From the NCBI GenBank assembly GCA_041739295.1, contig JBGSOE010000131.1, forward strand, positions 1 through 14,125: a stretch of DNA of 14,125 bases. Reading direction: 5' to 3'. Positions within the stretch are counted from its first letter, which is position 1. Every line of letters starts with the position of its first letter. Source of the stretch: JAHJQQ01 sp041739295. Lineage in GTDB: Bacteria > Pseudomonadota > Gammaproteobacteria > Thiohalobacterales > Thiohalobacteraceae. The notes below the pieces were generated by a model. It was not told the origin of the DNA, ran no database searches, and worked only from the letters and a program-made list of their open reading frames with translations. The position numbers were made by a program, and so were the translations under genes. This document shows, piece after piece, positions 1-6,418 of the stretch.

Positions 1-97
1 AACCTAGATTGATCTGCAAGGTCGTCAGATTTTTGCGTCGCAACGACGGGAAATCAGTGTTTTTCAGCAGGGGAAAAGTCGCATGCATGGTGCGTTC
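1..97. other. Window-edge sequence downstream of the methyltransferase gene
   Basis: No gene, repeat or clear terminator can be recognised here. It lies just past the stop codon of the minus-strand methyltransferase. Confidence 0.4.
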
Positions 98-766
98 TCA
101 GCTATTCGAATAATCATCAGGCCGATGCAGTGCAACAGCCAGAAAACCGCCCCAAGGCGCGGCCGCGGGGAGTAACGGTTCTATCCACTGCGTCAGCCGG
201 CCCGCCTCTGGCAAGAATACACCGGACGCGGTTTGCACGCGCGGCTGTGGGACAAGGGCCTCGCACCAGCCCATAACATCAGCCAAGCGGTCCCAACGTG
301 CGCCCCGATAACCCCCGCGATCGTGCTTGAATTGATACAACAGGCTCTGCCGATTCAACAGTCCAAGAATTACGCCGCGCCGGCAGACGCGCCACATTTC
401 CGCAAGCGCAGTCAGTGGCGGCTCGACAAAGCAGAGACTGGTCACGGCCGCGGCATAATCGAAGGTCCGGTCGCGAAACGGTAGCATGAGCGCATCGCCG
501 AGCACGCACGGCAGTTCCGATGCACTGCGTCGGGCAATTGTAAGCATGGCTGGCGCCGGATCGAGGCTGATGACGTCAAGGCCCGCATGCGCGAAGCGTC
601 GACTGAACTGCCCAGTGCCACTGCCGACATCGAGCAGTGTTGCGCCAGCACACGGGCGCAGTAGCTGCACCATCAAAGCAAACTCGGTATCCGCAATCCA
701 GCGACCACGTGGCGTACTGTACCAACTCTCATAGCGTTCGGCCGCTTCGATTGTCATGACCTCCAT
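98..766 (-). CDS. Class I SAM-dependent methyltransferase (UbiE/Methyltransf_11-like)
   Basis: A 222-residue cytosolic protein with the Rossmann methyltransferase fold. Motif I, which binds S-adenosylmethionine, is visible as DVGSGTG at residues 46-52. The acidic residue ending strand beta 2 is Asp69 (ISLDP), and the motif around LPFRDRTFDYA (residues 95-105) is typical of the Methyltransf_11 group. No signal peptide or membrane segment is seen. Two in-frame starts exist (ATG at 766 and at 757); neither has a well-spaced Shine-Dalgarno, but the hydrolase stop lies only 3 nt upstream, so translation is probably coupled. It is the last gene of the minus-strand operon that includes the TauE-type permease. 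The substrate cannot be told from sequence; small-molecule methylation is the default guess. Confidence 0.88.
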   Translation of the reverse strand: MEVMTIEAAERYESWYSTPRGRWIADTEFALMVQLLRPCAGATLLDVGSGTGQFSRRFAHAGLDVISLDPAPAMLTIARRSASELPCVLGDALMLPFRDRTFDYAAAVTSLCFVEPPLTALAEMWRVCRRGVILGLLNRQSLLYQFKHDRGGYRGARWDRLADVMGWCEALVPQPRVQTASGVFLPEAGRLTQWIEPLLPAAAPWGGFLAVALHRPDDYSNS

Positions 767-769
767 GGA

Positions 770-1675
770 TTACAGCGATTCGATGAACGCTTTCGCATGC
801 TCAGCCAAATCATCGGCATAGAGGTCGCGGAAATAGTGATCGGCCCCATCTATAACCTGCAGACGGATTTTCGCACCATCGGCCAACGGGCCGACCCTCT
901 CCGCCACATCCGGTACAACGTCATCCTCCGTTCCCGCAAAGACCAACACGGGCACTTTAATGCGGGGCAGTAGCGTTGGCGTATCCAAGCGTCCCTCCGG
1001 TGCGTGATACGACACAAACGCCTGCGCCTGAACTTTTGCCCCCGGACAATAGATAAAACCCGTATCTTCCATCCAGGCGGCACTTTTGCCCGCCGCGACC
1101 AGATCCTCGGCACGCTTCAGTACCGGTGCCAGTTCAGACTTGAAACGCTTCTGGTAATCGCTTGTCGCGTAAGTCTCGCTCCAGGTCATGGGCGCGACCA
1201 ACAGCACACCCTTCACTGCGGGGTCGGGACGCTCAGCCGCGAACCAGGCGGTCTGGTCACCGCCACGCGAATGTCCGGCCAACACGACCTGCTTCACACC
1301 CTGCGCCTTGAGCCAATCCAGCCACACACTGATCTCATCCAAGGCATCCGTATGCCGATGAGTATGTGGAACCGCACAGTCGTACATGCCGTGCCGATCA
1401 TCGAGACCAAGACTGAGATTCATTGCGAGAGAACTTAATCCTTGTTCCGCGAAAATACTCTGCAGTGTGCTAATGATTTCCATGCCGTTGTGCGCCAGTG
1501 TCCCGTGCGTAAGCAATAGCACCGGACCATCTTGCCATTGCTCCTGCGCAGCCTCTAGATTGGCATTAAGCGTCAGACCAGAAGATTCGATCTTCACTTC
1601 TTCTGATATAACCGGCAGTGCGGCATGTGTGCCGATCAATGTACAAAACAACCAAAACGCCGGCCGATGCTTCAT
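770..1675 (-). CDS. Secreted alpha/beta hydrolase
   Basis: A 301-residue protein with a likely signal peptide (positively charged MKHRP, then a hydrophobic stretch to about residue 23), so probably periplasmic. The alpha/beta-hydrolase elements are clear: THG near residues 56-58 for the oxyanion hole, the nucleophile elbow GHSRGG with Ser136, the acid in GTEDDVVP (Asp251 or Asp252) and the catalytic His280 in GADHYF. A cysteine pair (Cys100, Cys210) could form a disulfide. Its ATG lies 1 nt after the stop of the cysteine-desulfurase stump, and the methyltransferase follows after 3 nt, so it sits inside a tight operon. The substrate is unknown; esterase or dienelactone-hydrolase-like activity is a generic possibility. 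Confidence 0.85.
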   Translation of the reverse strand: MKHRPAFWLFCTLIGTHAALPVISEEVKIESSGLTLNANLEAAQEQWQDGPVLLLTHGTLAHNGMEIISTLQSIFAEQGLSSLAMNLSLGLDDRHGMYDCAVPHTHRHTDALDEISVWLDWLKAQGVKQVVLAGHSRGGDQTAWFAAERPDPAVKGVLLVAPMTWSETYATSDYQKRFKSELAPVLKRAEDLVAAGKSAAWMEDTGFIYCPGAKVQAQAFVSYHAPEGRLDTPTLLPRIKVPVLVFAGTEDDVVPDVAERVGPLADGAKIRLQVIDGADHYFRDLYADDLAEHAKAFIESL

Positions 1676-1676
1676 G

Positions 1677-1877
1677 TTACACCTCGCTATTATTCAGTCG
1701 AATTAATGCGGCCACCTGTTCGCGCGCCGTCACCACCGCGGCATGCGCGTGCTGACCGTAGATATGCGAGGACGATGGATTACCGAAGTGTTCCCGCAGA
1801 TAAGGCAACATCGCCTCGACGACGCGCGAATCGACCGGCGTGGTGGCGTTGTAATCCAGATAGACGGGTGATGACAT
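1677..1877 (-). pseudogene. Truncated cysteine desulfurase (NifS/IscS-like), N-terminal 66 residues only
   Basis: The 66-residue product starts VYLDYNATTPVD and continues with HFGNPSSSH, the hallmark N-terminus of class V aminotransferase-fold cysteine desulfurases. The family is usually about 380-400 residues. This ORF stops just before the segment that normally reads like IVFTSGGTEANN. The PLP lysine (SHK region) and the catalytic cysteine are therefore missing and the product cannot be an active desulfurase. The stop is followed after 1 nt by the hydrolase ATG, so the gene body appears to have been deleted while operon continuity was kept. The start lies 3 nt after the permease stop. A retained short peptide function cannot be excluded but is not supported. 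Confidence 0.8.
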
Positions 1878-1880
1878 GAT

Positions 1881-2657
1881 TCACACCAGGTTCTTGATCA
1901 GGATATAGGTCGCAACCAGCACCAGAAACACACCGAAGCCGTGTTTGAGGCGTGTCTGATCCATGCGCTGGCCAATCCGGGCACCCAGGAAACTCGCAGC
2001 GACCGCGACCGCGGTGAATCCCGCCAACAGTGAATAGTCGATCGGCACCGCGCCGGCATAACCGGCGAAACCGGCCGTGGACTGGAATGCAACGACGCTG
2101 AGTGAGGTCCCCACTGCGCGCTTCATGGACAAACCTGATAACAACACCAAGGCCGGCACGATCAGGAAGCCACCACCAACACCGACCACGCCGGCGAGGA
2201 CACCGACCATCAAGCCGTGACGCGCAATGTGCATATAGGGGAAGTTGCTGCAATCACCGTTCTCGCAGTCGCCGACAGCGGCAGCACCCACAGAGCGGCG
2301 CGGCGGCTGCGCATGCAGCATGCGCCAAGCGGCGGCATACATAACCAATGCAAACAGCGTGAGCTGAAATACGACTGGCAGGATCACACCCAAACGGGCA
2401 CCGATGAACGTGCCCACAGCGCCGACGATGCCGAAGGTCAGGGTCACGCGCAGATTCACATTGCCCTGCTGCCAGGACTGAATCGCCGCAATGGACGCGG
2501 TGATGGCGATAATGCCGAGACTCATGGCGATGGCGGATTTTGGCTCGACATGCAGTAGATAGATCAAGGCCGGTACGGTGACGATGGCGCCGCCACTGCC
2601 CATCAGACCGAGCAATAACCCGGTCGCCAGTCCTGACAGTATCAAGTAAGTCATCAT
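1881..2657 (-). CDS. TauE/SafE-family sulfite/sulfur-anion permease
   Basis: A 258-residue inner-membrane protein with the two-fold TauE/SafE layout. The first repeat carries GLLLGLMGSGGAIVTVPAL (residues 14-30) and the second carries GVLAGVVGVGGGFLIVPAL (about 152-170). About eight hydrophobic segments can be seen. The loop between the halves contains two cysteines (Cys131 and Cys136, in GDCENGDCSNF), unusual enough to note as a possible metal or redox site. GAGG lies 8 nt before the ATG chosen here; a second ATG follows immediately. Family members export sulfite, sulfoacetate or related organosulfur anions, and the rhodanese-bearing neighbours suggest a sulfur substrate. The exact substrate is inference. 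Confidence 0.88.
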   Translation of the reverse strand: MMTYLILSGLATGLLLGLMGSGGAIVTVPALIYLLHVEPKSAIAMSLGIIAITASIAAIQSWQQGNVNLRVTLTFGIVGAVGTFIGARLGVILPVVFQLTLFALVMYAAAWRMLHAQPPRRSVGAAAVGDCENGDCSNFPYMHIARHGLMVGVLAGVVGVGGGFLIVPALVLLSGLSMKRAVGTSLSVVAFQSTAGFAGYAGAVPIDYSLLAGFTAVAVAASFLGARIGQRMDQTRLKHGFGVFLVLVATYILIKNLV

Positions 2658-2707
2658 GCCTATTTCCTCGTCGTCACATCACCACACGCATACACTGCGT
2701 ACACCGT

Positions 2708-3673
2708 TTACCGCTCGATCGGATAACCGTTCTTGTTCCAGTCGCTCATGCCCTGACGGATTACCTGCACATTGGCAAAGCCCTTCTGGGCCAGTAGTTG
2801 CGCCGCCGTAGCCGACATCCGGTCGGTGCGGCAGACCGTCACGATGGGCAGTTCCTGGAATTCGGCGATCTCGTCCAACCGCGTCGCCAGTTCCGATAAA
2901 GGGATATTGGTCGAGCCCGCGATATGGCCGAGTTCACCGACGTAGTCCGGTGTATTGCGCACGTCCAGCACCAACAATTTTTCACCGGCATCGAGACGGC
3001 GCTTGAGTTCGGGCACATCGAGCATCGGCTGTTTACGCAGCTTGCCGATCAATCGCGGTAAAAAAGCCACCGCCGCGAGCAAGGCGAGCGCCAACAAGCC
3101 TTTCTGGATCAGGCCTTCGCCGCCGGCTGCTGCTTCGCGGCCTGCATAGCCGAGATAGGTGTAGGCAATGGCGCCCGGCAGCATGCAGATATAGCTCGCG
3201 ATGATGTATTGGAGCAGCGGGATACGCGTGAGTCCCAACGCATAGTTGAGCAAGTTGAACGGGAACAGCGGCACCAGGCGTACGAAGGCCACAAAGCGCC
3301 AGCCCTCGCCTTCCACACCGTTGATAAGTTGTTTCAAGCGCCCGCCGGTGCGCTGCGCCACCCAGTCCGAGGCAAGATAACGCGAAACCAGAAACGCCAA
3401 TGTTGCACCGATGGTCGCGCCGGTGAGGTTGTAGAACGTACCCAGCACCGGACCGAACAACGCGCCGCCGGCCAGCGTAAGTACCGAGCCAGGCAGGAAC
3501 AACACCGTGGCGATCGCATAGATCAGCATGAACAACAGTGGCGCCGCCGGCCCTGCATCTTTGATCCAGACCGCGAGCGCTTGTGCATCGAAGCGGTCGC
3601 GATACAGCACGGCCAACACAACGCCGGCCAGCAGCGCGACGAACAACAGCATGCGCAGCACTTTCGCGTTCAT
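2708..3673 (-). CDS. TVP38/TMEM64 (VTT/DedA) membrane protein fused to a rhodanese domain
   Basis: A 321-residue fusion. Residues 1-210 form a VTT (SNARE-associated Golgi/DedA) membrane domain with several helices; the family signatures FLPGSVLTLAGGALFGP (59-75) and RLVPLFPFNLLNYALGL (132-148) are present. After a basic linker at about 210-220, residues about 221-321 form a rhodanese domain (LVLDVRN, GHIAGSTNIPL) with active-site Cys281 in VTVCRTDRMSA, presumably cytoplasmic. Shine-Dalgarno GAGG lies 8 nt before the ATG. The TauE-type permease follows 50 nt downstream on the same strand. VTT proteins act in lipid scrambling or small-solute movement; linking one to a sulfurtransferase domain suggests sulfane-sulfur handling at the membrane, which is inference. 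Confidence 0.88.
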   Translation of the reverse strand: MNAKVLRMLLFVALLAGVVLAVLYRDRFDAQALAVWIKDAGPAAPLLFMLIYAIATVLFLPGSVLTLAGGALFGPVLGTFYNLTGATIGATLAFLVSRYLASDWVAQRTGGRLKQLINGVEGEGWRFVAFVRLVPLFPFNLLNYALGLTRIPLLQYIIASYICMLPGAIAYTYLGYAGREAAAGGEGLIQKGLLALALLAAVAFLPRLIGKLRKQPMLDVPELKRRLDAGEKLLVLDVRNTPDYVGELGHIAGSTNIPLSELATRLDEIAEFQELPIVTVCRTDRMSATAAQLLAQKGFANVQVIRQGMSDWNKNGYPIER

Positions 3674-3675
3674 CC

Positions 3676-3835
3676 AAAAATCCTCATTTCAGCCACAGAA
3701 GCACACGGAATGCGCTGAAATAAAACTGTGTTGTGAGGCCCCGGCTCTTCACCTGACGAGTGAGGAAGGCTGCTGTATGAAACGTATGCTCTTGTCGGTG
3801 TTCTTCCGTGTGTTTCTGTGGCAAATGCGGTTTTT
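3676..3835. repeat. Dispersed inverted-repeat element, copy 1 (CCACAGA type)
   Basis: Inverted arms at 3692-3710 (GCCACAGAAGCACACGGAA) and 3804-3822 match over 19 bp with one mismatch and enclose about 93 nt. A related copy lies at 11712-11853; the right arms of the two copies align over about 45 bp, ending in GTGGCAAATGCGGTTT. The element fills the gap between the sterol-desaturase stop and the rhodanese-fusion start, so it would be transcribed as a hairpin inside the operon and could attenuate or process the message. It has no coding capacity and looks like a small non-autonomous repeat. Confidence 0.7.
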
Positions 3836-3839
3836 GAGT

Positions 3840-4697
3840 TCATGGTTTGGATCCCCACTGACGGCGGTTAATGGCGTATTCGCTGATCTTGCCGACAAAC
3901 GGCATCGCCAACATGCCGGTAATCCAGGAACACCATTTACCTTCGCGGAAGGTGCGGATGCCGATGGTCATCGCTGTATGTCCGCCACGCGGCTGATCGC
4001 GATATGTTCCGAACAGCCGATCCCACCAGGGCAGATTGAAACCGAAATTGCTGTTGGTCTCATCGTCTTCGACCGAGTGATGCACGCGGTGCATGTCCGG
4101 CGTCACCACGAACAGTCGCAACACGCGATCAAGGCCAGCAGGCATGCGCACATTGCTGTGATTGAACATCGAAGTCGCGTTCAAAATAATCTCGAACAGG
4201 ATCACCGCCAACAGCGGCGGGCCGAGCACGGCGATCACCGCGAACTTGATCAGCATGGACAGCAGGATTTCGAGGGGATGAAAACGCGCACCGGTGGTCA
4301 CGTCGTAATCGAGGTCCGCGTGATGCACACGGTGCAGCCGCCACAACACCGGCACGGCATGCACCATCACATGTTGGAGATAGATGAAAAAATCCAAGGC
4401 GATGACGGCAGCAACCACGGCCAGTGCGTACGGCACCTGAAAATAGTTGAGCAGACCCCAGCCATGCTCACGCGCGAACAGCGCCATGCCCACCGCCGCG
4501 GTCGGAAACACCAGGCGCGCCACGAAGCTGTTGAAGAACACCAGACCGACGTTATTGGCCCAGCGCACACCTTTGGATTGGGTCAGCGGACGCCGCGGTG
4601 CGGCCAGCTCCCAGAGCGCCATGATGGCGAAGATGCCGAAGAAGAACCCCAGCCGAATGGGCACTTCGTTGGATCGAATAAAGGATTCGAATTCCAT
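3840..4697 (-). CDS. Sterol desaturase/fatty acid hydroxylase family di-iron membrane protein
   Basis: A 285-residue integral membrane protein with the histidine clusters of the fatty-acid hydroxylase superfamily: HVMVH (109-113), HRVHH (122-126), FNHSN (His180) and a second HRVHH (203-207). These ligate a di-iron centre that hydroxylates or desaturates C-H bonds of lipids using O2. Hydrophobic segments lie before and between the clusters. I chose ATG 4697, preceded by GGAGG with 4 nt spacing; extending 36 codons upstream would run through the divergent promoter and operator, so that longer frame is unlikely to be translated. It is the first leftward gene from the divergent promoter shared with the ArsR-rhodanese regulator and is likely repressed by it. 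The lipid substrate is unknown. Confidence 0.87.
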   Translation of the reverse strand: MEFESFIRSNEVPIRLGFFFGIFAIMALWELAAPRRPLTQSKGVRWANNVGLVFFNSFVARLVFPTAAVGMALFAREHGWGLLNYFQVPYALAVVAAVIALDFFIYLQHVMVHAVPVLWRLHRVHHADLDYDVTTGARFHPLEILLSMLIKFAVIAVLGPPLLAVILFEIILNATSMFNHSNVRMPAGLDRVLRLFVVTPDMHRVHHSVEDDETNSNFGFNLPWWDRLFGTYRDQPRGGHTAMTIGIRTFREGKWCSWITGMLAMPFVGKISEYAINRRQWGSKP

Positions 4698-4798
4698 ACC
4701 GCCTCCAGTGGTTGCAGACCCGCCCCTTGGGTCTATAATGATCTTATTAATTTTGTATTCAATTGATCTATTGAATAATCTAGTCTGAGGATCAACCT
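4698..4798. promoter_or_regulatory. Divergent promoter region with 22-bp operator-like palindrome
   Basis: This AT-rich stretch, in contrast to the GC-rich flanks, separates the leftward desaturase and the rightward regulator. At 4756-4777 lies a palindrome of 22 bp with arms TATTCAAT and ATTGAATA around a GATC centre, with only one mismatched pair (4764/4769). That fits ArsR/SmtB-family operators. A plus-strand promoter candidate is TTGCAG (4712-4717), 16 nt spacer, TATAAT (4734-4739), which would place the palindrome just downstream of the start site and inside the leader. On the minus strand the palindrome supplies a possible -35 (TTGAAT) with CATTAT 16 nt further. Autoregulation and repression of the leftward operon are inferred. 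Confidence 0.65.
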
Positions 4799-5464
4799 GT
4801 GTCAAGCGGTAATGTTAAACATGAGTTATTTGCCCAGTTCGCGCGCATCGGCAAGGTGTTGAGCAACGCTAATCGTCTTGAATTCATTGAATATCTTGCC
4901 CAGGGCGAGCGCAGCGTAGAGTCCCTGGCGCAGATCTCGGGCCAAAGCATCGCCAATACCTCTCAGCATTTGCAGCAGCTTAGGCAGGCGGGCTTGGTTA
5001 CCACGCGTAAGGATGGTCAGCGGGTGTATTACCGGCTGTCGGGGGACGATGTCGTGCTGTTACTGAACAGCCTGCGGGCAGTGGCCGAGCGACATCTGAC
5101 CGAGGTCAATCATTTGGTCAGCCTGTATCTGGATACCAAAGACAATCTCGAACCCGTCATGGCGGATGATCTACTGGCACGGGTACGATCCGGTGAAGTC
5201 ACCGTCCTGGATGTCCGGCCACGTGAAGAATTTGCCGCAGGCCATCTGCCGGGGGCAATCAATATTCCCTTGAATGAACTCGAAACACACCTCGGCGAGT
5301 TCAGTCCTGATCAAGTGGTCGTTGCGTACTGTCGCGGCCCTTATTGTGTGCTGTCTTACGATGCCGTCGCGCGACTGCGACAGCACGGCATAAAAGCAAA
5401 TCGCCTGAAAGACGGTTATCCGGAGTGGAAGATCGCCGGCCTACCAGTTGAAACAGCACTCTGA
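4799..5464 (+). CDS. ArsR-family winged-helix repressor fused to a rhodanese domain
   Basis: A 221-residue cytosolic regulator. Residues about 10-100 form an ArsR-type winged helix (recognition helix around SIANTSQHLQQLRQAGLV; wing RKDGQRVYYRL). A helical linker at about 100-120 leads to a rhodanese domain at about 121-221 (VLDVRPREEF, GHLPGAINIPL) with active loop CRGPYC, Cys178 and Cys183. These are the only cysteines in the protein, so the paired thiol switch known from BigR/SqrR-type ArsR sensors is absent from the DNA-binding part; sensing, if thiol-based, must use the rhodanese loop. The start is GTG with TGAGG 8 nt upstream. The stop overlaps the next gene by 1 nt. It probably binds the palindrome just upstream. 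Confidence 0.9.
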   Translation: MSSGNVKHELFAQFARIGKVLSNANRLEFIEYLAQGERSVESLAQISGQSIANTSQHLQQLRQAGLVTTRKDGQRVYYRLSGDDVVLLLNSLRAVAERHLTEVNHLVSLYLDTKDNLEPVMADDLLARVRSGEVTVLDVRPREEFAAGHLPGAINIPLNELETHLGEFSPDQVVVAYCRGPYCVLSYDAVARLRQHGIKANRLKDGYPEWKIAGLPVETAL

Positions 5465-5820
5465 TGCGTACAAGCCTCGTCTTCGTCTATAACGCCGATA
5501 GCGGTCTATTCAACACCGTTACCGATATCGCGCATAAAATTCTGTCACCCGGAACATACGTCTGCAATCTATGCGCATTGACTCATGACACCTTCAAAGT
5601 GCGCGAAGACTGGGTTAATTTCTTGAAGACCTTGAACGCAGACTGCGAGTTTCTGCACCGCGACGAATTCCATGCGCGTTACTCTCAAGCGGATGTGGAC
5701 TTACCCGCAGTGTTCAAGAAAACGTCTGATGGATTGGAGCTTTGGCTCGAAGCAGAGGCACTCCGCAAATGCGCGACATTGAATGAGCTAAAACGAACAC
5801 TGATCTCTCGTCTTCAATGA
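5464..5820 (+). CDS. Conserved-looking hypothetical protein with CxxC motif
   Basis: A 118-residue soluble protein of no family I can name. It begins TSLVFVYNADSGLF, has a CNLC motif at about residues 34-37, further cysteines (near residue 60 and in RKCATL near the C-terminus), and a HRDEF segment. No signal peptide or membrane segment is seen. Its ATG overlaps the stop of the ArsR-rhodanese gene (TGATG), which argues for translational coupling and a shared role. The CxxC could bind zinc or iron or act as a thiol/persulfide relay receiving sulfur from the rhodanese; this is inference. I recall similar unnamed proteins beginning VYNADSGLFN in proteobacteria but cannot verify it here. Confidence 0.75.
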   Translation: MRTSLVFVYNADSGLFNTVTDIAHKILSPGTYVCNLCALTHDTFKVREDWVNFLKTLNADCEFLHRDEFHARYSQADVDLPAVFKKTSDGLELWLEAEALRKCATLNELKRTLISRLQ

Positions 5821-6128
5821 ATATTTTGAGTGATAGGATCTCGGTTTGCAGCACTCTCACCGCCAAATTCCAAATCGTCAAGACCGGAATTCTTCGCTAG
5901 CAGCTGGTTTGACTCTATAAAGCCATGGGCCACTATTTTATCGGGCGCCGGTTGTAGATGCGCGGCGCTGAACCCTTCCTGCAGATGAATGCCGGCATGC
6001 TCCAACTGCGTACTCATGGGCGGATAGACGTTGGCATCGGAACCCGATACCTGATGCCCCACCGCACGCGCGAGCTGCGCGATACCACCCATGAATGTTC
6101 CGCAGATACCGAGGATGTGGATATGCAT
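5814..6128 (-). pseudogene. mpl: Truncated mpl (UDP-MurNAc:tripeptide ligase), N-terminus only
   Basis: The first 65 or so residues (MHIHILGICGTFMGGIAQLA, GSDANVYPPMSTQLE, ending near PAPDKIV) match the N-terminal nucleotide-fold of Mpl, the cell-wall recycling ligase of about 450 residues. From about residue 67 the homology stops and 38 unrelated residues follow to a stop. The Mur-ligase ATP-binding P-loop (GTHGKT-type) and everything after it are missing, so the product is inactive. The start context is preserved (AAAGGTCAGGC before ATG). The 3' end overlaps the end of the CxxC gene by 7 nt, tail to tail. An intact mpl presumably exists elsewhere, or this marks a rearrangement breakpoint. 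Confidence 0.75.
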
Positions 6129-6170
6129 GCCTGACCTTTCTCGTTAATCAACCTCAAAGACAATATTTTT

Positions 6171-6360
6171 TTGAACCGCCAAGGGCGCCAAGAAAACCCT
6201 TTTGAGTTTAAAAAACTCAGCCAAACAACTATTCGTCATTCCGGCGCATGCCGGAATCCATGGCATTCAAGGATCTGGATTCCGGCATGCGCCGGAATGA
6301 CGGAATCGTTTTACATTCATTAAATCTTTCTTGGCGTCCTTGACGTCCTTGGCGGTTCAA
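6171..6360. repeat. Composite inverted-repeat element with nested REP-like hairpin
   Basis: The outer arms start TTGAACCGCCAAGG at 6171 and, on the complementary strand, at 6360. The right arm carries one extra 9-nt unit (ACGTCAAGG) before CGCCAAGAAA, so the arms differ by a tandem-unit count. Inside lies a perfect 27-bp inverted repeat: 6234-6260 begins CGTCATTCCGGCGCATGCC and is mirrored at 6276-6302, with a 15-nt spacer. No coding capacity is seen. Both components resemble abundant dispersed repeats of Gammaproteobacteria as I recall them. It lies between the mpl stump and the 3' end of the porin gene. Confidence 0.75.
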
Positions 6361-6387
6361 TCTGTGTTTAGGCTTGAACTTAAACAT

Positions 6388-6413
6388 CCGGCGGGATTGC
6401 AGATCCTTGCCGG
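6388..6413 (-). terminator. Possible terminator hairpin of the porin gene
   Basis: Read on the minus strand, CCGGC-AA-GGAT-CTGCA-ATCC-C-GCCGG forms a two-part stem starting 6 nt after the porin stop codon. No uridine run follows (ATGTTTAAG), so it may be a stabilising hairpin rather than an intrinsic terminator. Confidence 0.35.
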
Positions 6414-6418
6414 TGGTG

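Noticed and set aside
3528..4766. 412-residue plus-strand open frame
   Set aside because: It runs antisense through the sterol-desaturase gene and the repeat; its product is His/Gln/Arg-rich low-complexity with no domain, while the minus strand encodes a clear family.
4698..4805. 36-codon N-terminal extension of the sterol-desaturase gene
   Set aside because: It would be translated through the operator and divergent promoter; ATG 4697 has a GGAGG and fits the family N-terminus.
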